A stretch of 64,000 bases of DNA from Undaria pinnatifida (GCA_012845835.1 JABAKD010000021.1:1501185-1565184); one strand, 5' to 3'. Positions 20,613 through 31,784 are shown, counted from the stretch's first letter. Numbers and translations: made by a program. Notes: generated by a model from the letters alone, not told the origin.

Positions 20613-21900
20613 CTGTAGAAGCTCACGAAGTCGTTTGCGGTCCAGTTCTATGCGTTGCAACAATAGCGGTAGACAGTGCAGAAACGAATCAACAAAAATC
20701 ATCACAGCCGGCTACTCTGCCGATCCTGGCGAATTAACGCATGGTCCATCTAACGCCCGTTGTACGTAGTATAAGGACTAGCCTTCGCAACCGGGAGGTC
20801 TGTAGGAACGCACGAAGTCATTTACGGTCCGTCTCACTGCGTTGGGGCGGTAACGTCCGGGAGCCGAGAAACGGATCAAGGCAATCAATCACAACCGACG
20901 GCTCTGTTAATCCTGACGAGGTCGATTCATCCTCCCTCTAAAACGCGTTGTACCGTGAATAAGGACGAGCGATCACAATTAGTCGGTACAAACTCACGGA
21001 ATCGTTCATCTGGTCCATGGATGAGTGTACCGGGGGTAGCGGTAGGCGACATGGGATCGTATTTGTATGAAGACGTGCATTCAACGCTCTCTGCTCTGTT
21101 GAAGGTGGTAAAGAAACTCATGGTCCACACCTCTGGATTCAGCGACGACAGCGATAGACAGCATAGAAGCTGCACTTTTTGTCAGGAAAAGGTTAGTCTA
21201 TACAATCAGCAGGCCTGTACAAGCGCACAAAAGTTGTTCATCGTGCGGCTCCGTGCATTGCGGCTTTGGCATTTTCAGGTGGCACAAAAACTTAACGTAT
21301 CAAGACAAATTATCACAACCGACTGCGCTGTGGATCTTGACTAGAGCTCGTGCATGGTTCATCTAAAACCCGTTGTACCAAGCATTCGAACACGCCATCA
21401 CAATGGGCAGGCCTGCAGTAGCTGACAATTTTTTTTCATTGTCCATATATGAGCATTGCGGCGGTGGCGGTAGGCGACGTAGAAAGGTGTGTATCAAGAT
21501 AGGCGACGGTAAGCAGCAGGTCCGCATCATGTAAACGTAGTAGTCTGCCGTGCTGCTGGGAAGAGGCTGCTTTCGTGACAACACAACTCCCGCTTGTTGC
21601 TCACTTGGCACACATGAACACGGCTGCATCACCTGACTGGTAGGTTTTTACCCGTCAGAATTCTCACGCAAGCTAGGCCATATGACAAGAAGCTGAAAAA
21701 TCAATTCATGTTGAGTATCTTGGCAGTACGAGATTAGCGACAGACAGCATAGAGAAACGTTTGTGTCAGGAACACGAGATCACGTCTGGCTCCTACATTG
21801 AAGCCGGTAAGACCCTCCATTGTCCATGTCAATATGCCTTGCAGTGGTGGTAGCCATAGACAAACATTACTCGCGCTCACCTCTCCACCGGCGTCCGATG
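20613..21900. repeat. Tandem copies of an exon acceptor region (~190-230 bp units)
   Basis: The wording at the acceptor of the 20507 exon, GGCAGGCCTGTAGAAGCTCACGAAGTCGTT, recurs in decayed form near 20795, 20985, 21210 and 21410. Each is followed by related GTGCAGAAACGAATCA-, TCACAACCGACGGCTCTG- and CATGGTYCATCTAACGCCCG-type words. Each unit is therefore a copy of exon edge plus upstream intron. Confidence 0.8.
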
Positions 21901-22423
21901 AGTGTTTGTTCAGCACTCGCATAAGGACCTCATCACAAGCGTCGTCGCCTGAAACACCGGCGTTTCTGGACGCGATCTTGAGGGCTGGCAGCCCTATGAC
22001 CCCCCCGTCTTCAGCTGTGAGTGATCGAAAGCACGCCTCGGCCTGTTCCGGGGGGGGGTGTCATCATCACGGGAGTATCAGTGTTTAGAGCGGCAGACGA
22101 GTAATAGCTGTGGCGCAGGCATCCTCTGGTGTGCATACTTTTACGGTTTTCGATGCCAGAAGGCTGTGGTTCACTCCGATAATGGCGTGTTAACTTGATT
22201 AGCCTACTTATACCCCATCCCCTTTAGGTGGACAAACCAGTGTTGAATTACTATTGATATCGCTGCCATGACAGCTTGCGGTACGTACGTGTCGTACTGT
22301 TCGGTGCTATTCAGCACGGTTCGTGCCGTATACCAAACTGTGCGTTCATATCGCCAACCTGCTAACTCCAGAGCCCCTTCCATTGCAACAACACGACGCC
22401 AACATGACGCCAACATGACGACA
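21901..22423. other. Intron stretch, nothing recognised
   Basis: No repeat family, array or exon was identified. Short open frames on both strands lack splice support. Confidence 0.45.
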
Positions 22424-22463
22424 GCAGCAGCAGCAACAACAACAACAACAACAACAACAACGA
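22424..22463. repeat. AAC microsatellite
   Basis: About 13 AAC units directly downstream of the donor of the next exon (reading the minus strand). Confidence 0.95.
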
Positions 22464-22473
22464 ACATTCATAC

Positions 22474-22677
22474 CAGGTACTCCTCGTGCCGAGTTCCGTT
22501 CTGGTGAGTGCTCACGTCGTCTAGGTGCTTCTTCCAGAGCCCCTTCCTGAGCTTGGTTTCGACCTGCTTAATGGCTTCGTCCGACAGCTTTTTTACAACA
22601 TCCAGTCGTTGCTTACGCTGTCCCGTGGTCAGCCTCCGCGGCAAGGTTTCATTGTTCGTTATCGTCTCCATCAGTTC
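22474..22677 (-). CDS. Exon of giant EF-hand gene (completes an EF-hand loop; basic coiled linker)
   Basis: 204 bp between an acceptor (TCGCTCGAAAG) and a donor (GTATGA), in phase at both ends (68 codons). Its first residue is the Glu at position 12 of the loop begun by the exon at 25509-25644, giving DWRQNGSVQFQ joined to E. That is strong evidence the two exons are adjacent in the mRNA. After ELMETITNNETLPRR comes a charged helix (QRKQRLDVVKKLSDEAIKQV, then LRKGLWKKHLDDV) likely to be a coiled linker. It ends HEEYL. An alternative internal donor (GTGAGC after LDD) is also in phase. Confidence 0.85.
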
Positions 22678-23199
22678 CTTTCGAGCGACAAGGCGAAGAA
22701 GACAGAAGAAGCGTTAGACCGTTTTTCCTGCCTACCAGCCCGAAATACGTATAAGCTCGAAATGAATAACGCTTCGAAACCAGGGGAAAACTCCGAGATC
22801 GTAGGTAGGGGATGAAAATGAACATCCCCGGGTTAACCATTACGAACATAAGTCTGTCAATTCTCCGTCGATAACGGTAAACGATGGCTTGGATTGTTCG
22901 CATAGGCCTCACGGTCACGGCGCAAAAATAAAAAATAAACAATATGATGTTCTGGCCGAAATATTGCGAAAATTATGAGAAATTTCCGGTGAATTTTTTG
23001 CAACATGATGAGGCATTTACCCCTGTTCACAATGGATCTTCGTAATAATTGCATGATTCAGTCATTGTATCCTTGTGCTTGGAGACACGGTCACTACACA
23101 TTCTTATGTTCGTGATAAAAGTACCCCATGGCGTCAACTCCACATCGAGTGAACGGTCACTTTTTTTCCTGTCGAGCTCTTGTTTAGTGCCGGACTGTT

Positions 23200-23640
23200 T
23201 TGCCAGCCTTCGTGGAGAGGCGAACGGCGTTGACTATCAATGCCGCTGTCTACCGTTATTTTGTCAGTCTGGGTGGAGAGGCGAAGGGCGTTGACTACCA
23301 ATGCCGCTGTCTACCGTTGCGAAGAGAGAATATAGGCTAATCGACAAGTGGTTCGGCCTCCGCGGCAAACTTTCGATTTTCCGTAGTCGTCTCCAGCAGG
23401 CAGTGGGGACAAAGGGTAGGACAGTGCTTGCCGCGAAGTGCGCAAAGCTCTCAACTACAGCGTGGGTACGATGCTACTGCTGTGAGGGAGAATATAGACT
23501 AATCGACAAGTGGTTCAGACCCCGCGGCAATTTTTCGATTTTCTGTAGCCGTCTCCATCAGTAAGTAAGGACAATGGGGTGAGACAGTGCTTGCCGTGAA
23601 GTGCGCAAACCTCTCGACTTCAGCATGGGCACGCCGATTT
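23200..23640. repeat. Decayed copies of an exon edge
   Basis: CCTCCGCGGCAA..TTTCGATTTTCCGTAGTCGTCTCCAGCAG at about 23356-23400, and CCCCGCGGCAAT..CGTCTCCATCAG at about 23520-23562, both match the 5' part of the 22474-22677 exon (CCTCCGCGGCAAGGTTTC..ATCGTCTCCATCAG). Flanking words (GAATATAGRCTAATCGACAAG, GTGCTTGCCGYGAAGTGCGC) repeat with them. About 23210-23310 is another local duplication (GGTGGAGAGGCGAAGGGCGT). Confidence 0.8.
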
Positions 23641-24548
23641 AAGAGCGCCCCGTGACAACCCGAAGCCTGTGCTCTCGACTACAACAGCGCTCCTATCTGC
23701 AGTGCGAAATATACAGCCTTTAGTGCGGCGGGACATGTTGCATTGACCGCTCCGATTTCCCGAATGCTCATAACCCGGGTGCTCTTAATCTCCACTGTAT
23801 ACGGTTAAGCGGTCTCAACTATACGGCTAAGCCGAAAGTAGGTGCAGTGGGGTACCCGCTTTGGAAACGCCTTTACGACTAGAAAGCTGTTTTGGCGCCA
23901 AATTACTTGAAATTGGTATGGGGGGTTTTGGGCCTCTAAAGGGGTTAAGACATCCGATTTTTATATTATGGGGGAAATCAGGACGAGGTGAACCGGCTTG
24001 TCGCGAAATCAAAATGGAAAAAATCTTTTTGCCTCCTATCCTCCAAAAAGTGTGTTTCCCCAGGACCATAACGCCTCCACACCTATACATAGAAGCGCGT
24101 TATCGCTCCTGCCATTATGTTGTCTGCCTCAGGAGCATGGGGATTGATCTCGGGCGAGGTTCAAGTCCAGTAGGTCGTGTATAGTGGTTACGAGCAGTCG
24201 CAGGATTGATAATTTCCCTCCGATTTAAGAACCATTTCGGTCATATCCCAGAGCTAGAGCATCGCGGTCATAAATTGAGATATGGCAGGAACGGAGATAA
24301 GATCATCTAAGTTGGCTCATGTTCCGCCTAGTCAAGACCGCCTCCGGTCACGTCCCAAAGTATAACCACCGCAGTCTTGACTGTTAGACAAGACCTAAAC
24401 GGAGATGACATCATCTAATTCGGCTCGTCACGAGGTGGTCTTGAGTTCGGCACCCCACTGTATATTTTAGAGTTAGGAACGAGCCCAGTTTTCGTTTTCG
24501 TTTCTCCGTTGGCATTCTTCGTGATTGCGGGGGGGCTCCCTCCCCTCC
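23641..24548. other. Intron stretch with reversed R1
   Basis: About 23860-23955 is repeat R1 in reverse (GCCTTTACGACTAGAAAGC, GCCTCTAAAGGGGTTAAG). Near 23633 the words CGATTTAAGAGCGCCCCGTGAC recur at 62541. The rest is unassigned. Confidence 0.5.
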
Positions 24549-24690
24549 TCACTCCATCCCTCTCTCGCTATCCTGCTCCTTCCCACCTTCCCTCTCTCCC
24601 TCCCTCCTCCCTTCCTTTCTTCCGTCCCTTTCTCTCGCCTTCCCTCCCTCCCTCCCTCCCTCCCTCCCTCCCTTCGTTTCTCCCTCCCTC
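24549..24690. repeat. CCCT/CTCC pyrimidine array
   Basis: About 140 bp of TCCC and CCTTTC variants, purine-rich on the minus strand. Confidence 0.95.
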
Positions 24691-24764
24691 GCAGGGGTTA
24701 GGGGTAACAGTTGAAGCTCATGATGTACATCCCTCCATGGAAACCCCGGGAAACCCCGGGCACA

Positions 24765-24950
24765 CACGACGCACGCTACGGCGGAGGTGCGTCAAGCATT
24801 GTATTTTCTGAAGCCCAACTTATTTTGGGGAAAAACTGATCTTGAAACCCGATCGCTGAGAATGGAACCGGATCACCAAAACCATGGCCTAGGCCTGACA
24901 AGGTGGACACATTGCCGAAACAAAACGAACGACATTCCGACGATGCCATT
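24765..24950 (-). mobile_element. TIR-A fragment
   Basis: GACGCACGCTACGGCGGAGG start, then ATGGCCTAGG and ATTCCGACGATG in reverse-orientation order. The distal end is lost. Confidence 0.65.
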
Positions 24951-25031
24951 ATGAGTTATCTCCTCTACAACTGGAAACCCTTTTTTCTAACAAATTTACT
25001 TGAAGCTAGTATACGGAGGGGTTTTGGCAGG

Positions 25032-25284
25032 GACGCGTGCCACGATATCTAGAGGTACACCATTTTTTTTATCGAAAATGGCTTTTGACGTTTATACCAC
25101 ATTTTTTTGTTGGTTCATGAGCTCTCGTTGTGTTAACTTAGGCCATGTGGGATTTTTCATCCGGTCTACTCGTAACACTTTTATTTTTTCTTCCACAAAT
25201 CAGTTTATTTTAGGGAGAGGGTCTTAAGCTCCCAATTTGAGAAAGCCTCAGAAAAAACAATGGTTGGTGTACCTCTATCGTAGG
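25032..25284 (+). mobile_element. TIR-A element, slightly shortened
   Basis: From GACGCGTGCCACGATATCTAG to GTACCTCTATCGTAGG, with the internal words CTTAGGCCATGTGGG and GTCTTAAGCTCCC. The last bases of the right end are missing. Confidence 0.8.
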
Positions 25285-25508
25285 TTTAAGGAGGGTCAAC
25301 GAGGGAGTCATTTAGAAATTATTTTCGTCAAAAAAGAGCAAATTTCACCGCGGTCAAGCACAATACGACACCAAACAAACGACCACAAAAAGCAATTCCA
25401 GAGCCTACGTTGTGTTTAGAAGCCGTTTTTTTCAACGTGAAACTCCGAATGGCCGTGGCGTATATAAACTTCATGGTCCAAAATTGTTATCTTAGCGTTT
25501 TCTTTCAC

Positions 25509-25644
25509 CTGAAACTGTACGCTCCCGTTCTGGCGCCAGTCGTAGGCCTTGAAGAGACGATCGGCGTTCGCCTTGTCGCCGCCTAGACCGAATGATTCCA
25601 CTGCCTCTCGGAAATCAGCAGCGGTTATATCAGACCCCTTCTTC
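25509..25644 (-). CDS. Exon of giant EF-hand gene (EF-hand pair, split)
   Basis: 136 bp between an acceptor (TGGTATTTCTCAG, preceded by about 75 bp with no other AG) and a donor (GTGAAAG). It starts with one base that completes a codon and ends on a codon boundary. It encodes KKGSDITAADFREAVESFGL (end of one EF-hand), then KANADRLFKAY and loop residues DWRQNGSVQFQ. The Glu at loop position 12 is supplied by the next exon (22474-22677), so this is a near-canonical EF-hand split by an intron. The entry helix of the first EF-hand is in the exon at 26931-26996, but the phases do not close. A microexon of about 8 nt would supply the missing F-D-x and fix the phase. Confidence 0.88.
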
Positions 25645-26179
25645 CTGAGAAATACCATACCGGAACGGTTGAGGGCGATATGGGTTTCAGAAGGACGATA
25701 TCAGAACAAGCAAACGCCAAGACAGTGGTCGCGGACGACGACCGTATTAAGCGTCGCAGAGACAACGGGCGGCGGCATTTTGTTTTTGTTTTTCACCCAG
25801 ACCGAGAGATGCCGGGTAGCTTCACGTACATCCGCGGTAGCTTAATCAAAGTCGGCATTCCCGCGCAATAAAAATATGAAAGCGGAAGAATCAATGGCTC
25901 GGTGTATCGCAGAAACTATGTCGGAATGCGTAACGCCAAAACTAATATGTTTTTTTTTCAATAATGCCCGTAGATTTTTTTACGGAGACGATGACCGTTC
26001 GCGTTTTTCGCTAGACACTCGCTCGCTAAGGCGGAGGTGCGCCATTTTTTGCTGGAGCGCTTATCGCTTTTGAAGAGCTCTGATTAATTTTTGGCAAACC
26101 GAAAAAGAGTGCAACCCAACGAACACACACAAAACCCGTCGCTCTTAAGCGCAAAAGTCAATCCATCGTTTCGCTAAAC
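25645..26179. other. Intron stretch, nothing recognised
   Basis: No repeat family member was identified. A missing microexon of the EF-hand gene should lie between here and 26930. Confidence 0.45.
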
Positions 26180-26297
26180 GAAAAAAATATTTCGACGATT
26201 TTGGATTACGAAGCCTCATCCTTCAGGAAATTGTTTGGCCAAAACACACAAAGCGTGACGAAAATCGACTGCTGTCTCTGTGGTAGCGCGCGTTTCC
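26180..26297 (-). mobile_element. TIR-A fragment
   Basis: TTTCGACGATTTTGGATTACGAAGCCTCATCCTTCAGGAAATTG-type order followed by CTCTGTGGTAGCGCGCGT. Only the left-end part (reverse orientation) remains. Confidence 0.6.
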
Positions 26298-26930
26298 AAC
26301 CCAGACCGAACCGCAAGATATCGGACCAACCAACTCCGATGAAAACAAGAATCAGGATCGATGCGGAAAAAAAAATTAGCCCAGCCCCATTTCAGCAAAC
26401 CATGCCCGAACCCACCAACGCCCAGAGGCTACCAGAAAAGGTGCCAGAAACGACCAAAGCCTAGCAGCCGATTCTGGAACAATGCCCTAGTACTCAATGC
26501 CGAAAATGGTACAGGGAGAGACACGCTGGCGGAACAACAAACGTCGACAAAACAGCAAGACCGGCGCCGGGATAATACGTGCCGACACCACAAAAACACA
26601 GAAGCAGGGATACCGGAACAAACCGTGCCGTGCCGCGAAACGTTCTAGGGAACGATGCCAGAACAGTTTCACGACGAGAATACAAACTCGAGAAGGGGGC
26701 CGTGATGGTCGTTTGCGGCATACACATCGAGCGTTCCGTTGATAAGGTGGAAACTTTCGTCATTGAGGAGACTCGTCAACGGACGCAAGTGTCGAAGGGG
26801 GGAGAAGGGAGATACGTGAGACGCAGAATACAACCTACACAAGATCTATCCAAGCGAAACGGTATATATCAAAGCACCAAATACGAGATTCGTCGACCAA
26901 GATAGCTCTCTATCTTGCTTGCCTGGTTAC
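26298..26930. other. Intron stretch, unassigned
   Basis: A-rich and open in the plus strand over about 100 codons (26579-26905), with no recognisable motif and no splice-supported exon. Confidence 0.4.
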
Positions 26931-26996
26931 CCTCCTGAAGGCGCGTAGAAGGTTGCGGTGGTCCGACTTGAACGACTCCATAACCTTGGCGCGCAG
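26931..26996 (-). CDS. Exon of giant EF-hand gene (EF-hand entry helix)
   Basis: 66 bp between an acceptor (GCACTCATCAG) and a donor (GTAACC), in phase at both ends. It encodes LRAKVMESFKSDHRNLLRAF, then RR. This is the entry helix that should precede the half-loop KKGSDITAADF in the exon at 25509-25644. The upstream exon (28625-28771) ends two bases into a codon, so another exon is missing on that side. Confidence 0.7.
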
Positions 26997-28106
26997 CTGA
27001 TGAGTGCGGTAAGGCATGCATGGTGCGTCGACGCAGCACAGTAGGGCATGCATAGTGCGTCAGAGCAACAATCAGGATGGAGGGAGAAGCAGAGCTGCCT
27101 TTAGGCTGAGCGTTGTGTGAGGTAATGCATACACCAATGGACCGTACACGACGACTTCAGTGTTGATGTTGTGCACGTGTTGGCCTGGCAAAATAGATGC
27201 GGGACTTTGACAGGGATCGATAGGGTGTTTGCGCGATACGAAAGTTGGTTGGGTAGGAGCTGGGTAGGATATCTCATCGTTCATGTCTTAGCATTCAAAC
27301 CGTTGAACGTCAAAATCCAAGGCCGACTTAACCCACCAAACCGTGTACGAACAAAACAGGTTATATGTTCACGTTTTCCATAATTTAGTGAGTTACTAGA
27401 AAACAAAACTCTTGGATTGGTTGGCCGTGGCCATATGATCTTCGTCGGTTTCGAAACGATTGATGTAATGTCTTATATGATCTTCGTCGGTTTCGAAACG
27501 ATTGATGTAATGTCTTCTAGCCCGCCAGAATTTGACGCGGCGTGCCACGAAAGGAGCGGCATATTTCGGGTGAAATATATTTTCTGAACATGACGTGGCT
27601 CTCCTTAACCCAACGTCGTTGGAATCTCATCATCATCATCATCATCCTTGTTTTTTGCCCAGTCTGTCTCTGTCGAGAAACGTCTTCCAGGCCACGACTG
27701 ACACTACTACTGTTTGTTCGGGTTCATTTTCGTTGTTCTAAAAATAAAAGAAACAGTTGTTTCGTGGACGACGGTATAGGTCTAGAGCTCGTCAAAAAAC
27801 GAGTGAGTCTCGGCATGAAAAAAACGGCGCACCTCCACCGCAACGCATCGACCGCATCGACCAAGGGTACACCCTTTTTCACCACCGAATTCGAGCCTCT
27901 CGCACGAGGGACCCTGTACCTCACGGACACAAGGACTTCAGGCGGGGGGCCTTTCAGGCGCAGCAGCGTAGCTGGCCATTGTACTGCGAATACATGTCGC
28001 GTACTTGAACCAGCACGGAAGATTAAGACCGCTAAAGGGATCAGGGGGGGGGACTCGCGCGAGTGACCCCTAGCCGCTGAAAAACATGGCCCCCGAAAAG
28101 GGACCC
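26997..28106. other. Intron stretch with small duplications
   Basis: 27010-27068 has two copies of GGCATGCATRGTGCGTC. 27433-27516 has two 42-bp copies of ATATGATCTTCGTCGGTTTC and its continuation. About 27560-27615 has TIR-A-like words (TTTTCTGAACATGACGTGGC). Near 28050 the ACTCGCGCGAGTGACCCC mark of another family appears. Confidence 0.6.
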
Positions 28107-28120
28107 TTGTTGTTGTTGTT

Positions 28121-28186
<66 letters not shown>

Positions 28187-28232
28187 GCTGTTGCTGTTGT
28201 TGTTGCTGTTGTTGTTGTTGTCGTTGTTGCTC
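28107..28232. repeat. GTT microsatellite
   Basis: About 40 GTT/GCT triplets. Minus-strand frames read poly-Thr, which is a repeat by-product. Confidence 0.97.
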
Positions 28233-28244
28233 TCACATCAACTC

Positions 28245-28385
28245 GCATAATCAAGTCCGTGGTCACAGGACAGGCTCCAGTCACTCGGGAGCTGAGGAAC
28301 ACCCCAGGGAAGAAAAAAACACAAACAAACCAAAGGTGGTACACGCATATACCACAGCTGATGCAATTCATACCTCCGCCAGAAA
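28245..28385 (+). repeat. Dispersed repeat R2, second copy
   Basis: GTGGTCACAGGACAGGCTCC, CACTCGGGAGCTGAGGAA and CGCATATACCACAGCTGATG align in order with 11385-11535. Confidence 0.6.
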
Positions 28386-28624
28386 CACATGAAAAGTGAA
28401 ATCGGGAGTCAGCCTACGATGTGCCAGGTCCATACTGGTTATGGCGCCGTAGCCTTGGCTAGTGTCAAGCATATGCTTACGATCACAGCATCGGCAACGC
28501 GAAGCAGCTCGAGCGGCCAGGGTAGGGCGTGTGTCCAAACCAAAATGATCAAGGCCACGACAGGGTACTCGCGCTTCGGTAGTCAATTTTCAGCGAGTCA
28601 AGAGCCGTTCGAGCGAGTACCTAC

Positions 28625-28771
28625 CCATTAGGCACGCGGTTCTCAAGTTTCTTCATGTGCGCCGGCACCAGCTTCCTCGTCGCGCTTGCGTAAACCAAGC
28701 GTGTTCCAAATTCCATTTTCGAGCCAGGTGCAAAGCTGGTCACGTGGGTGGCCAATTCACGGCAACGAAAA
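28625..28771 (-). CDS. Exon of giant EF-hand gene (linker, tentative)
   Basis: 147 bp between an acceptor (GGGGGCTCAG) and a donor (GTAGGT). Only one frame is open: RCRELATHVTSFAPGSKMEF, then TRLVYASATRKLV, then AHMKKLENRVPNG. A TAG lies in frame just past the donor, so this could also be a last exon if it is not spliced. Its entry phase (needs one base) does not match the exon at 29052-29132, and its exit phase does not match 26931-26996. It therefore needs partner exons I did not find. No domain recognised. Confidence 0.55.
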
Positions 28772-29051
28772 CTGAGCCCCCCCCCCCCCCCGCTACCTTG
28801 CGAAGCTTTAAAAGCTGTTCTTAGTAGGACGCAGCTCACCCTACATGCGACTCGCCGAGCACCTCACGGCGCTTCGCACTTGGTGCAAGCAATGCCTGCC
28901 TGGTCGGTGAAAACCCGACGTGCTCCGTCCCGGCATAGTAGGGATGCGAGGGTCTATGGCCATACGGTTGCAACCATGCATGAATATCGAGTACACGCCC
29001 ATCTATCGTAGGCACGGTCCAATGTCGTAGTAGGGAAACGTCTTACGATAC

Positions 29052-29132
29052 CTCTTGGTGAAGGGTCGAGAGCCCATAGTGTTCCGCTGCGTATTCTGCC
29101 GCGATGGCGATGTCGCCCACGCTCGTATTCAT
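29052..29132 (-). CDS. Exon of giant EF-hand gene (helical linker)
   Basis: 81 bp, in phase at both ends, between an acceptor (GTGCGCTGAAG) and a donor (GTATCG). It encodes MNTSVGDIAIAAEYAAEHYG, then LSTLHQE, an amphipathic helical piece. The phase agrees with the upstream exon at 37277-37405, 8 kb away. Other frames are open too, so the reading rests on phase and composition. Confidence 0.6.
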
Positions 29133-29189
29133 CTTCAGCGCACAGCGAATGACAACACAAAACAATCGAGCACGGAAGCGCCGACGTAT

Positions 29190-29285
29190 GGCGGGGGGGG
29201 GGGGAAGGGGCGCCGTAGCGAGGAACGTCAGTTACCACAACGAGGAGCAATGGGGAGAGGGGGGGCGAGGGGGGGGGGGGGGTAT
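29190..29285. repeat. Two G-rich runs
   Basis: G runs at about 29192-29204 and 29262-29282 on the plus strand, separated by GC-rich sequence that is open in several frames without splice support. Confidence 0.8.
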
Positions 29286-30014
29286 TCATTGGTTGATTGC
29301 TTTGGTGGCTTGACCGTTGAACACGCATTCCTTTCGAGACGGAGCACTGTTTCTCTGCTCCTAGTAGAGACACCTCCAACATTTGCGGCGCTCCGCACGT
29401 TTCTTCCATGCAGTACACAAAACAATTGTTGTCCGTCTTATCTCTTGCCTCTTTGAACATCTGTGGGGCAGGGGTGGGGGGCAGATTACAGACTAATACC
29501 CATGGCGTGGGGGTGGATCTTGGGTAGGAGGAAAGAAATTAGAAGCTACTCTAGTAGTCCATATCGGGGCGGCATGGGTGCGCCAACTAGGGGGGGAAGT
29601 ACATCGTTTAACCCCCCCAGTGCCCGAAAACCCCTCCATATACTAACTTAAAGAAAAAATGTAAAAAAAAAGGCTTCCCAGTTGTAAAGGCGTTAGTAAA
29701 GGGACCCCAGAAAAAAAAAAATGCGCACCTCGTCGTTTTGTCTTTACGGCGACGGCGCGAAAATCTCTACAGCAAAAAAGACCCAAAACAAATGACGAAA
29801 CCTTTTGGTTTGTTCAACATGTTGGCCTTGCCATTAGCATTATTAATAGCAACGAACTAACGTCCTGAAGCCCTTAACCCCCTTTAGAGCCCTCAAAACC
29901 CCTCTCTATACTAAATTCAAGTATTTTCGTAAACAAAAAAAAAGGTTGGTTCCAGTTGTAAAGGCGTTTTTCTTCCATTTTTATTTTTTGTCATTATCCG
30001 ATCCGCGGATCGAG
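29286..30014. other. Intron stretch with two R1 copies
   Basis: R1 words (CCCCCCAGTGCCCGAAAACC, CCATATACTAACTTAA, CCAGTTGTAAAGGCGTTA) at about 29605-29700. They recur at about 29875-29970 (CCCTTTAGAGCCCTCAAAAC, CTATACTAAATTCAAGTA, CCAGTTGTAAAGGCGTTT). Confidence 0.65.
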
Positions 30015-30395
30015 TCAAGAGGTTGTCAAGTTCTCCCGGGTCGAGTCGGATATGGTTGAAATATCACGGGTCAGAACGCGTTGGGTCGGCAGTTGTTCAA
30101 ATTCTTCGGGGTCGAGTCGGATATGGTTTCAAAATATCACGGGTCAGAACGAGTTGGGTCGGCAGTTGTTCAAATTCTCCGGGGTCGAGTGGGATATGGT
30201 TGAAAATATCACGGGTCAGAACGGGTTGGGTCGGCAGTTGTTCAAATTCTCCAGGGTCGTGCCGGGCATGATTGAAAATATCACGGGTCAGAACGGGCTG
30301 GGTCGGCGGTTGTTCAAATCTCGCGGGTCGGGTCGGGTCCGGTCGGGTCATCCCGACCCGCGAGTCGTGACCCGACCCCGTCAAAAGTCTTGATA
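30015..30395. repeat. 72-bp minisatellite of the GGGTCGGGT family
   Basis: Five units with starts near 30018, 30090, 30163, 30234 and 30307, containing AGTTGTTCAAATTCTCCGGG, GTCGAGTCGGATATGGTT and ATATCACGGGTCAGAACG. The right flank has GGGTCGGGTCGGGTCCGGTC facing CCCGACCCGCGAGTC, an inverted arrangement. Related to 7139-7410. Confidence 0.93.
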
Positions 30396-31054
30396 CGACA
30401 CGAGTTACGGCTTTAAACCCCAACTAATCATGCCTTTCGAACCGCCCACTACCCTATGGCAATTCCATTGTTGATTTGTAACCGACGCGTGCAACGAAAT
30501 GGGTCGAACGATGTGGCCAACATGTTTTCTGATCGGTGCCACTCCTTCCCCCAGAAGACATCGTCGAAACGTCATTCTTGTTTCGGAAGAATGACCGCTT
30601 TGTCATACCTGGGCCACAGTTTTTTGTGTTTGTTCGTCGGATTGCACGTTCAGTTTTCAATCGAATTCCCTTTTTTTTTAGAGAGATTGAGAGAGAGCTT
30701 CCTCAAGCGAGGAACTCCGAAAAAAAAAAAAAAAATGCGGTGACGTCTGCCGTAGCATACGTTGCGGTACAGCAGAGGTGCGGCACGATCTAGCCAGTCG
30801 GATCGTTCGTCAGATTGCGCCCACATTTTATCACAGCATCGTCCGGGATGCTTACGAAGTCGGGGGTACGGCGCTTCTCGTGCGGGAGAGCCGAGAACAT
30901 TAACGATATTGCCCGAACTTCTATCCTATGGGAGGGAGAAAAAAAAAAAAACGAACCTCAAGGAAAAGTCAGGATGAGATTAACCAAATTCACTCATTTA
31001 TTCGGGGGGGGGGGGGGAGCGGTCTGTTGAAGGTTTGCGCAGGAATCATCCAGC
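30396..31054. other. Intron stretch with TIR-A-like scraps
   Basis: About 30530-30620 contains TCTGATCGGTGCCACTCC, ACATCGTCGAAACGTCATTC and TACCTGGGCCACAG, in TIR-A order but poorly conserved. A 14-base A run lies near 30723 and a G run near 31004-31018. Confidence 0.45.
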
Positions 31055-31440
31055 CTGGGTCTTGACCCCTTTAGAGTCCCCAAAACCCCGCCCTGTACAA
31101 ACTTCAAGAGAAAATTGAATAAAAATAGGGGTTCCAGTAGTGCATGGGTTAAGTTGTACCGTTTTTTGGCACGTGGTACGATAGAGGTGCTCCACTTTGT
31201 TTCCGAGGTTCCTATCCCCTGAAGGGCTGTACCATGCCTCGCCCAAAAACTGTTTCCGAGGTTCCTATCCCCTGAACAGCTGTACCATGCCTCGCCCAAA
31301 AACTGAGTTTGAGCAAAAGCCGAAAGTGCAGCCCGATGAGACAAACCCGTGGCTTATTAAGAGCCCAAAATCTCTTCCCATATTAACTTCAAGTAAATTT
31401 GTCCCCAAATGGGTTTCCGGTTGTAAAGGCGTTAAGGCCG
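31055..31440. repeat. R1 copies and a 53-bp duplication
   Basis: R1 lies at about 31058-31155 and 31340-31435. Between them, TGTTTCCGAGGTTCCTATCC.. ending in GCCTCGCCCAAAAAC occurs twice (31199 and 31251). A TIR-A end scrap (GTACGATAGAGGTGCTCCAC) lies near 31176. Confidence 0.8.
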
Positions 31441-31474
31441 TTCTTGACAACAACAACTATATATATATATATAT

Positions 31475-31700
31475 CAGGAATCGTGACAACAAGAAAAGAA
31501 AAGAGTTATTTTCGCGAATCGTGATATTAGTCAGGAATCCGGACTTTCAATTTGTTTTTACATGTTATTTTCTGTAAAAAAAGAATTGCTGTGCCTGGAT
31601 TCCTGACAAAACTAGAAAGAAAAACACATGATTTTGTCTTTGAAAACGTGACATTTCAGAGCCTCAAAAATTAAGGGATCGCGATTTTTGTTATTTTACA
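31475..31700 (+). repeat. Dispersed repeat R3, second copy
   Basis: CAGGAATCGTGACAACAAG, GCGAATCGTGATATTAGTC, AGGAATCCGGAC and GGATTCCTGACAAAAC match the order at 15790-16160. Confidence 0.65.
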
Positions 31701-31784
31701 GGATTCGTGTTTGGTTTTGTTTTGTTTTTGCGTTAGTTCGGAACGACCCTTAGGCATAACAAGAAAAAAAAATTGCGAAAAAGA

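Noticed and set aside
27724-28371. 215-codon Thr-rich frame
   Set aside because: GTT microsatellite joined to repeat R2 and unassigned intron.
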